From: Phycisphaerales bacterium
GTDB taxonomy: Bacteria; Planctomycetota; Phycisphaerae; UBA1845; Fen-1342
DNA: 19,147 nucleotides
Direction of reading: 5' to 3'
Assembly: GCA_022839625.1 (NCBI GenBank)
Contig: JALHJL010000065.1
Location: forward strand, 1-19,147
Shown: positions 14,471 to 19,147 of the stretch, one piece after another
Numbering within the stretch: the stretch's first letter is position 1
Layout: each line of letters starts with the position of its first letter
Made by a program: the position numbers and the translations under genes
The notes under the pieces: generated by a model
The model's input: the letters and a program-made list of their open reading frames with translations, nothing else
What the model was told of the DNA's origin: nothing
The model's database searches: none

Positions 14471-15701
14471 TGTTGGCTGTTGCTCCGGGCTGGGCAGGTT
14501 GAGCACTTCCCCTGCGCACCTCGTGTTCCACACTCCCCGCGGAGACGTGGCGTGGACCGACGGCGCGCCGCTCCGTGTGACACTCCCGAACAGCGCGCTT
14601 GATCCAACGGGTGGACTCGAGTGCGGGGCATGGGACGCGGCTGTGCCGGATGAAGGTGCCGGCGACGCCTCCCCAGCGGAGTTTGAGCTCGCGTTGCTCT
14701 TGGAGAGCGGCGCGCCCTTCGTTCCAGCACACGAGGCGTTGCACGCGCCGGAGATCGCCGGGGCAGATCATCTGCGCTTGGGCTTTCGGGGTGCCGACCC
14801 GCTGGAGAATTGGAGTATGTGCGAGGCCTGGATCACCGGGCTGGAGCGATACTTGCGGGAAACCCGCGCGCGGCTCCGCGTCACATGCGAACTGTATACC
14901 GCCCTGCCCCAACTGCCCTCCGGGTTCTTCGATTTCGTCGGCCCGCGCCTGGCCTGCCTGGCCGTGGTTGTCACGGACGACGGGCTGGACGACAAGGCGG
15001 CCGAGTCGCTCCAGCGGCGCGCGAGCCACCTGGCCGAGTGGGGCCTGCGCATTCGGCCGCGCATGTGCCTGACGCGAGATACCCAACCGCGTTGGGAACA
15101 GCGCGCCGAAGCCTGGCGCGCGCTCTGCCGCAGCGCCGGTGTGAGCTTCATTAGGCCCGGGATCCAGGCCGACGGCCCGCGCGGCGCGCTGGCGCGCTTG
15201 CCACGAGCGCAAGAGGTCGCCGAACTCCTCGCTTCCATCTACGACGCCGGACAGCACAACCTCACCGAATCGTACCCGTTCTCGCACCTTCTGCAGGCGC
15301 TGTCGGCCGGGACGGCGACCGTTCACCGCTGTGGTTCTCCGTCTTACGCCGCGCTCGACCATGCCGGACAGCGTTTTGCTTGCGAGCACAGGGCGGAAGA
15401 CGGCGTGGAACTGGCGTCCGCGCGCTGCACCTGCGCGTATGGGGCGCTGTGCGATGTGCTCGCCGCGCCCTGTAGCGCACTGCGCTGCGCGGTGGACGGG
15501 GAGCCGTGGGGCGAGTGGGAGCGCATGTTCTGCCCGGCAGTTAGCGTGCTCGTGCCGAAGATGATCGACGATCTGGTAATCGCGGCGCGATTTCAGACAT
15601 TTCTGATGTCTCGTCCCACGAACGAGCGCTTCCACGCGGGTGCGCGGGAGGGGAATCTACGAGTATGGCGCGTGAAGGTCCCGAGCGAGCCATCGAAGTG
15701 A
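14376..15701 (+). CDS. Degenerate radical SAM/SPASM protein lacking the radical-SAM cysteines
   Basis: Up to 441 residues. The order of conserved segments matches the radical SAM/SPASM enzyme encoded next to it: LRLGFRGADPLEN (from 133) aligns with that enzyme's LWVNLMGGEPLLQ, and LRVTCELYT with VQFGCTTNLT. The SPASM-like end has C319-x16-C336 (CGSPS...GQRFACEH against CGAGR...GDIWPCHR), then C351, C353, C359, C366, C371 and C386. Where C-x3-C-x2-C should be (about 103-125, FELALLLESGAPFVPAHE) there is none. It is therefore predicted to be a non-catalytic partner that may keep auxiliary Fe-S clusters. The start is uncertain: GTG 14376 directly follows the upstream stop inside a repeat, while TTG 14499 or GTG 14523 are alternatives. 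It overlaps the next gene by 37 bases. SPASM proteins without a radical-SAM domain are known, for example in GeoRSP-type systems. Confidence 0.7.
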   Translation: MSVATGSALVGFRGSAARFTRGACTLSQWTDRVGCCSGLGRLSTSPAHLVFHTPRGDVAWTDGAPLRVTLPNSALDPTGGLECGAWDAAVPDEGAGDASPAEFELALLLESGAPFVPAHEALHAPEIAGADHLRLGFRGADPLENWSMCEAWITGLERYLRETRARLRVTCELYTALPQLPSGFFDFVGPRLACLAVVVTDDGLDDKAAESLQRRASHLAEWGLRIRPRMCLTRDTQPRWEQRAEAWRALCRSAGVSFIRPGIQADGPRGALARLPRAQEVAELLASIYDAGQHNLTESYPFSHLLQALSAGTATVHRCGSPSYAALDHAGQRFACEHRAEDGVELASARCTCAYGALCDVLAAPCSALRCAVDGEPWGEWERMFCPAVSVLVPKMIDDLVIAARFQTFLMSRPTNERFHAGAREGNLRVWRVKVPSEPSK

Positions 15702-17017
15702 CTGCCGCGGGAGGGGCACCGGCGACGGACGTGCGGCGACTTGCCGCGGAGGTTGCCCTGCCTGCCGCCTCGAACCCAGGAGCACCGCCGACATCGGGCC
15801 GGGTCACGTTTCACGCGGGTTCCCTGCCCCGACACATGGCGATCAACGTGCTGGACCTGGACGTAACGAAGGACTGCAACCTACGTTGCGTCTACTGTTT
15901 CAAGAGTGAGCGCGTGCACGGGGGCGCCGCCTCGATGACCCTGCCGACCGCCATGGCGGCGATTGACTGGCTGGTCGCGGCCTCCTACGGCGCACCGGAG
16001 CTGTGGGTGAATCTGATGGGCGGCGAGCCGCTTCTTCAGTTTCCGATGCTCACCAAGCTCGTTCCGTATGCCAAGCGCCGCGCTGCGTCGCATGGAAAGA
16101 CCGTGCAGTTTGGCTGCACGACGAACCTCACGCTCGTCGACGAGGAAGTGGCCGCCTTCTTTCGACGATGGGGGATGGGCTGGCACTGCTCCATTGACGG
16201 TTCCCCAGCGGTTCAGAACAGGCTGCGACCAGGCCCGGGCGGTCTCGAGAGTGCCACCCAGGCCGAGCGCGGGGCGCGCCAGGTGCTGAAAGACAGACCT
16301 GCAGCGATGGCCCGCGCGACCGTTACGGCGGAACTCGTCGGCACGATGTTCGACAGCCTGCTCTACTTCGAGGGTTTGGGGTTCGTATCGTTCGGCTTCG
16401 CCCTGGCCGAACCGCAGCGCTGGAGGGCGGCCGACCTGGCCCAGTACGACGTGCAGATGGGCCGGATCCGCGAGCACGCGCGCGACAATTGGTATCGCCG
16501 GGGCGTAGACAAGTGGTTCGGCGCCCTCGACTTCTTCATCTCCGCGCACGTCTCCGGCGCACGACGGTTGTTCTCGTGCGGAGCCGGGCGCGGAACGGTA
16601 CTGATTGATGAACGCGGCGACATCTGGCCCTGCCACCGCTGGGATGGCGCGGACCATGACGCACGTCACGGCGGTGCCTGGCGACTGGGGAACATCTTCG
16701 CGGGGACATTCGACCACATGCTGCACCTGGCCCTGCTGGAGCGCGACTGCTGGTCCGCCCGCACGCAAGCGTGCGCCGGCTGCCCGATTGAGCGCATCTG
16801 CGCCGGAGGCTGTCCGGCCGCCAACCTGGCGGACTCAGGAAGCGTCTACCATCAGAACCACACGATCTGTCGGGCTGCACGCATCGCCCACAAGCACGCC
16901 CTGCTCCTTCACGATGAGCTCTACGCCGAGCGAAACGAGCTGCTTCTGCGCAAGTTCTATGACCCGGGCTACCAACACCCAGACTCGTTCTCGGCTCCAC
17001 CGTCCGGCTCGCGCTGA
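15665..17017 (+). CDS. Radical SAM/SPASM domain protein (peptide or protein modification)
   Basis: A 450-residue enzyme with every expected motif: the SAM-cluster cysteines C71-x3-C75-x2-C78 (DCNLRCVYCF), GGEP at 119-122, TTNLTL, SIDGS (near 178) and a C-terminal SPASM domain with C305-x17-C323, C370-x2-C373-x5-C379-x3-C383 and C402. SPASM enzymes use SAM radical chemistry plus auxiliary Fe-S clusters, mostly to modify peptides (RiPP maturases) or proteins (anaerobic sulfatase maturase type). No sulfatase or quinohemoprotein gene is nearby. ATG 15665 has GGAGGGGA (15647-15654) and lies inside the end of the preceding gene, suggesting translational coupling and a complex. An alternative start at 15836 would trim the 57-residue N-terminal extension, which has no recognised domain. 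No PqqD-like recognition domain is obvious. Confidence 0.9.
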   Translation: MAREGPERAIEVTAAGGAPATDVRRLAAEVALPAASNPGAPPTSGRVTFHAGSLPRHMAINVLDLDVTKDCNLRCVYCFKSERVHGGAASMTLPTAMAAIDWLVAASYGAPELWVNLMGGEPLLQFPMLTKLVPYAKRRAASHGKTVQFGCTTNLTLVDEEVAAFFRRWGMGWHCSIDGSPAVQNRLRPGPGGLESATQAERGARQVLKDRPAAMARATVTAELVGTMFDSLLYFEGLGFVSFGFALAEPQRWRAADLAQYDVQMGRIREHARDNWYRRGVDKWFGALDFFISAHVSGARRLFSCGAGRGTVLIDERGDIWPCHRWDGADHDARHGGAWRLGNIFAGTFDHMLHLALLERDCWSARTQACAGCPIERICAGGCPAANLADSGSVYHQNHTICRAARIAHKHALLLHDELYAERNELLLRKFYDPGYQHPDSFSAPPSGSR

Positions 17018-17027
17018 CGCCGGACGG
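17000..17027 (+). terminator. Hairpin spanning the radical SAM stop codon
   Basis: CCGTCCGGC (17000-17008) and GCCGGACGG (17019-17027) are perfectly complementary, a 9-bp GC-rich stem with a 10-nt loop containing the TGA stop. An alternative stem GACGC/GCGTC (17016-17034) overlaps it. It ends the cluster, so it may be a transcription terminator or 3' end stabiliser, although no U-run follows. Confidence 0.4.
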
Positions 17028-17138
17028 CAGCGTCCCTGGGGGTGGGCGTATCCTTGCGTCGCCCGAACGCAAGATGGGGCCCGATTCGCGAGCCATTGAC
17101 CGCCGGCCCGGAGCCGATCCCCTTCTTAAACGGAGTGC

Positions 17139-17185
17139 TGGGGGCTGTCCCCGCCTTCCACTGCTTGCTCAACGGGCCGCGGCGG
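17139..17185. repeat. Dispersed intergenic element, partial copy C
   Basis: GGGGGCTGTCCCCGC followed by a TGCTTGCTCAACGGGCCG segment resembles the two ends of copy A (GGGGGCTGGCCCCGC ... TTCTGCAACGGACGG) without the middle. It lies in the 169-base gap between the convergent radical SAM and phosphoesterase genes. The relation is weaker than that between A and B. The first word can fold as GGGG/CCCC. Confidence 0.35.
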
Positions 17186-17186
17186 G

Positions 17187-18032
17187 TCAGCCGCCGGCGA
17201 GCGCGGTATGCCGCAAGGTCTCGCGCGGCCGCGCGACGTCGAACAGGACGGCGTACAACCGCTCGTGGTCCTGGCCGGGGTTGATGCACAGCGTGGCGCC
17301 GATCTGATCCACAAATGCCCCGGTCACGAGCGGCGATTCGTGAACGTGGCCGTGCAGCGCGACCGCCGGCTGCCGCTCCTCGATGAACCGCCGCACCGCC
17401 CGCGAGCCGATCGGCTCGGGGACTTTGAACAGCCGGTCGAGCTTGCTGTCGTGCGGCGGGGCGTGGGCCACGAAGATCCACGGTGGGGCCGCCACAGGGG
17501 CCTGGGCCAATTCCTGCATCATGCTCGGCGAGTCGCCGAAGTGCTGCCGCAAGTCTGCCTCGCGCACGCTCCGCTGCGCCTCATCCCAGAGCACGCCGGC
17601 AAACTGCGGGATCGGGTCGTCCGGCAGGTCCAGGCGCTCGAAGTCCTTGAGCCAGTGGGGCGTGGCCGGCGTGCAGCCGTAGCCGAGGAAGGCAACGCCG
17701 TCGTGATGCCACAACCGCCGGTGGTCCAGGAGCACGATGCGGCCCGCGTCGTGATGGGGCTGAAGGGCGTCGTAGGTGCAGGACCACTCGTGATTGCCGG
17801 CGATGCAGGCCACGGTCAGCCGTGGTGCCGCGGCGCGCCACGCGGCGATCAGGGGCAGGAATACGCGCTCGAGGTAGGCGACCTGCGTCCCGAGCGGATC
17901 GTCGCGCTGGCCGTCGGGCAGCAGGTCGCCGCCCAGGATCAGCAGGCCGGGAGTCTCGGCACGAAGCAGCTCTTCGAGCTGTTGATACAGCCGCAGGTCA
18001 CCGTGCAAGTCGCTGGCAAAACAAACGAGCAT
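17187..18032 (-). CDS. Calcineurin-like metallophosphoesterase
   Basis: A 281-residue cytoplasmic phosphoesterase of the calcineurin-like superfamily. All metal-binding motifs are present in order: D8-x-H10 (SDLHGD), GGD 34-36, GNHE 79-82, H190 (VAHAPPHD) and GHVH 228-231. The sheet-closing end (GATLCINPGQDHERLYAVLFD) is typical of small Icc/YfcE-like members. The substrate cannot be deduced; such enzymes range from cyclic-nucleotide phosphodiesterases to general phosphatases. The length and the GHVH motif fit a complete gene. No strong Shine-Dalgarno precedes the ATG. It lies 37 bases downstream of the lipoprotein gene on the same strand, suggesting cotranscription. Confidence 0.9.
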   Translation of the reverse strand: MLVCFASDLHGDLRLYQQLEELLRAETPGLLILGGDLLPDGQRDDPLGTQVAYLERVFLPLIAAWRAAAPRLTVACIAGNHEWSCTYDALQPHHDAGRIVLLDHRRLWHHDGVAFLGYGCTPATPHWLKDFERLDLPDDPIPQFAGVLWDEAQRSVREADLRQHFGDSPSMMQELAQAPVAAPPWIFVAHAPPHDSKLDRLFKVPEPIGSRAVRRFIEERQPAVALHGHVHESPLVTGAFVDQIGATLCINPGQDHERLYAVLFDVARPRETLRHTALAGG

Positions 18033-18069
18033 GGCTCGGGTACGCCGTCAGGTCACTTCACCGCGATCG

Positions 18070-18342
18070 CTAATCGACGATATTCTCGAAGCGCCGCTCG
18101 GCGTTGTCGAGGGCTTGCTCGGCCGCGCCCACCAGGCGGTCGGCCTGCTTCAACACCGTCGGCTTGCCACCGGTCGGCGAGAAGCGATTATAGCGCGGAT
18201 CGTCGCGCAGGCTGCACCCGGACAGCAGAACGAGCGCGGCCGTGAGAGCCCACGGCGCCCAGCGCCGGCCCGCGCCGCGGGCGGCCGATGAGTGAGTCGG
18301 CCCGGTTCGTGGCGTGCGGCTGATTCGTGCCCGGGTGGGCAT
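18070..18342 (-). CDS. Small putative lipoprotein
   Basis: A 90-residue protein started at ATG 18342, which has GGAGGA at good spacing. An unusually long basic N-region of about 29 residues precedes a hydrophobic segment ending in the lipobox L-L-S-G-C43, so it is predicted to be lipid-modified at Cys43. The mature part is only about 48 residues: a polar stretch (RDDPRYNRFSPTGGKP) and a probable amphipathic helix (VLKQADRLVGAAEQALDNAERRFENIVD). No known family is recognised. It is transcribed divergently from the QueD-like gene and probably with the downstream phosphoesterase gene. Confidence 0.65.
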   Translation of the reverse strand: MPTRARISRTPRTGPTHSSAARGAGRRWAPWALTAALVLLSGCSLRDDPRYNRFSPTGGKPTVLKQADRLVGAAEQALDNAERRFENIVD

Positions 18343-18451
18343 GCGGCGGTCCTCCAGGGCGGGGCCTGCTGTGCGGCGCAGGCGGCCGCGCCCATCCCTA
18401 TCGGCACGGGACACCCCTGCCATGCGGGGCGCAAGATCGGCGCCGCGCGGA

Positions 18452-18457
18452 TAGAAT
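18452..18457 (+). promoter_or_regulatory. Candidate -10 box for the QueD-like gene
   Basis: TAGAAT (five of six matches to TATAAT) lies 32 bases before ATG 18490 in the divergent gap with the lipoprotein gene. No clear -35 is seen. The gene has no visible Shine-Dalgarno, so a short leader is expected. Confidence 0.3.
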
Positions 18458-18489
18458 GCCGCGCTACGGCCAGCCCGGGTTGTCCGCGA

Positions 18490-18885
18490 ATGCACGAACC
18501 TGCCGACCGGTTTGAGATCAGCGTTGCCGGCCAGTTCGCGGCCACGCACCAACTGCGCTACCCCGACGGCGTGCTCGAACCGGCCCACGAGCACCGATGG
18601 CACGTGACCGTGACCTACGGCGGCACGGCGCTGAATGACGTCGGCATCGTGGCGGATTTCGACGCAGTGCGCTCGCAACTGGCCGAGCTGCTGCGGTCGC
18701 TCGAGGGACAGCATCTCAACAACCTGCCCGAGTTGGCCAGGCCGAACCCATCGGCCGAGTGTGTCGCGCTACTGGTGGCGCGGCGGCTGCCGAGCACGCT
18801 GCCCGGTGCGGCCTACCTGCGCTGTGTGGCGGTCGAAGAGGCGCCGGGCTGCGTGGCCCGCTACTTCCCGGCGCCGCCGGAGTAG
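18490..18885 (+). CDS. 6-pyruvoyl-tetrahydropterin synthase/QueD-like protein
   Basis: A 131-residue protein, the normal length for the tunnel-fold PTPS/QueD family, which converts 7,8-dihydroneopterin triphosphate to 6-carboxy-tetrahydropterin (queuosine pathway) or 6-pyruvoyl-tetrahydropterin. Zinc ligands H20 (FAATHQL), H33 and H35 (AHEHRWHV) are present, as are G-x-V-x-DF (GIVADFD, near 52-58), LNN, the helix ECVALLVARRL and the closing VAVEEAPGCVARY with the substrate-binding Glu. The usual active-site cysteine a few residues before the HGH motif is missing (GVLEPAHEH), and HGH reads HEH. Activity may therefore differ from classical QueD. No other queuosine or folate gene is nearby. ATG 18490 is chosen because upstream sequence lacks family similarity. 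Confidence 0.8.
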   Translation: MHEPADRFEISVAGQFAATHQLRYPDGVLEPAHEHRWHVTVTYGGTALNDVGIVADFDAVRSQLAELLRSLEGQHLNNLPELARPNPSAECVALLVARRLPSTLPGAAYLRCVAVEEAPGCVARYFPAPPE

Positions 18886-19077
18886 TCCGGGCGGACCGCG
18901 GGCCGGCGACCGAATCCACGCGATCGCCTTGCAGCGTTCGAATGTTGGGCGGACGCAGGCGAATCCCTCTGTGTCGGAATGCGGCGCGGGACGTGGCGAG
19001 CCCCGTGCATCCCGGCCTGGGCGCATGGGTATAAGAGTCCGCCGCAGAAGTGTAATCCCATGAAAGGCTGTCCCCTG

Positions 19078-19098
19078 CCGGGCGGTTATGCTGCCCGG
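19078..19098. promoter_or_regulatory. Perfect inverted repeat upstream of the next gene
   Basis: CCGGGC (19078-19083) and GCCCGG (19093-19098) flank a 9-nt spacer that contains TTATGCT, a possible -10 element. Its position, 27 bases before the ATG at 19126, suits an operator or a leader hairpin. Confidence 0.3.
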
Positions 19099-19125
19099 TG
19101 TGGAATTTCGAAACAGGAGACAGCT

Positions 19126-19147
19126 ATGGGAATGAACGAGAGCGTAG
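19126..19147 (+). CDS. Start of a gene cut by the window edge
   Basis: ATG 19126 is preceded by AGGAG (19115-19119) at 6 nt, an excellent ribosome-binding site, and opens MGMNESV before the sequence ends. The product cannot be named. The 240-base gap upstream contains the inverted repeat at 19078 and TATAAG near 19030, but no other gene. Confidence 0.6.

Noticed and set aside
13875..15635. 586-residue minus-strand open frame opposite the propeller and pseudo-radical SAM genes
   Set aside because: Longer than the + genes, but it spans two of them, has Arg/Gln/Ala-biased composition and no recognisable domain. The + frames carry ribosome-binding sites, SPASM cysteines and overlap coupling.
15665..17017. 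Anaerobic sulfatase-maturating enzyme
   Set aside because: It shares the general SPASM motifs, but no sulfatase is adjacent and the tight coupling to a pseudo-radical SAM partner points elsewhere. It cannot be fully excluded.

Overview
The window is high-GC bacterial DNA and most likely comes from a planctomycete, perhaps a Phycisphaerae-like lineage. This is inferred from three things: secreted proteins carrying the dockerin-type pair D-x-N-x-DG...DINPFV, a pseudopilin with an FTLIELLVV N-terminus and an N-x-L-F-x-DGH C-terminal motif, and several large secreted mosaic proteins. No rRNA, tRNA, CRISPR array or intact insertion sequence was seen.

Layout. Positions 1-175 hold a 24-nt tandem repeat array with one exact hairpin. 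A dihydrolipoyl dehydrogenase gene (283-1812) follows; its ribosome-binding and start region is tandemly duplicated. Two secreted dockerin proteins come next on the + strand: a seven-bladed FG-GAP/VCBS propeller (1943-3409) and a papain-like protease fused to a lectin-like domain, a beta-helix and a dockerin (3511-6402). A minus-strand group follows (8992 down to 6457): a macrodomain-like protein, a small secreted OB-like protein with a C-terminal anchor, a membrane zinc-ribbon protein and a pseudopilin. A giant secreted mosaic (9460-12720) carries Cys-rich GACC modules, a dockerin, six Kelch repeats, three Ig-like domains, thrombospondin type 3 repeats and a C-terminal anchor.

The most interesting segment is 12721-17034. 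An AT-richer patch with a small ORF precedes a tight + strand cluster: a membrane-anchored TolB/WD40-like propeller (13311-14375), a protein that looks like a radical SAM/SPASM enzyme without the radical-SAM cysteines but with SPASM-type cysteines (14376-15701), and an apparently intact radical SAM/SPASM enzyme (15665-17017) overlapping it by 37 bases. This suggests a two-subunit, peptide- or protein-modifying system made of one active and one pseudo-enzyme radical SAM protein. The substrate is unknown. Candidates are the 41-codon ORF at 12939 and the adjacent propeller.

The right end holds a minus-strand pair (a small lipoprotein and a metallophosphoesterase), a divergent 6-pyruvoyl-tetrahydropterin-synthase/QueD-like gene lacking the usual cysteine, and the first codons of another gene at 19126. 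All functional calls come from motif reading of the translated sequence. No database search was run.
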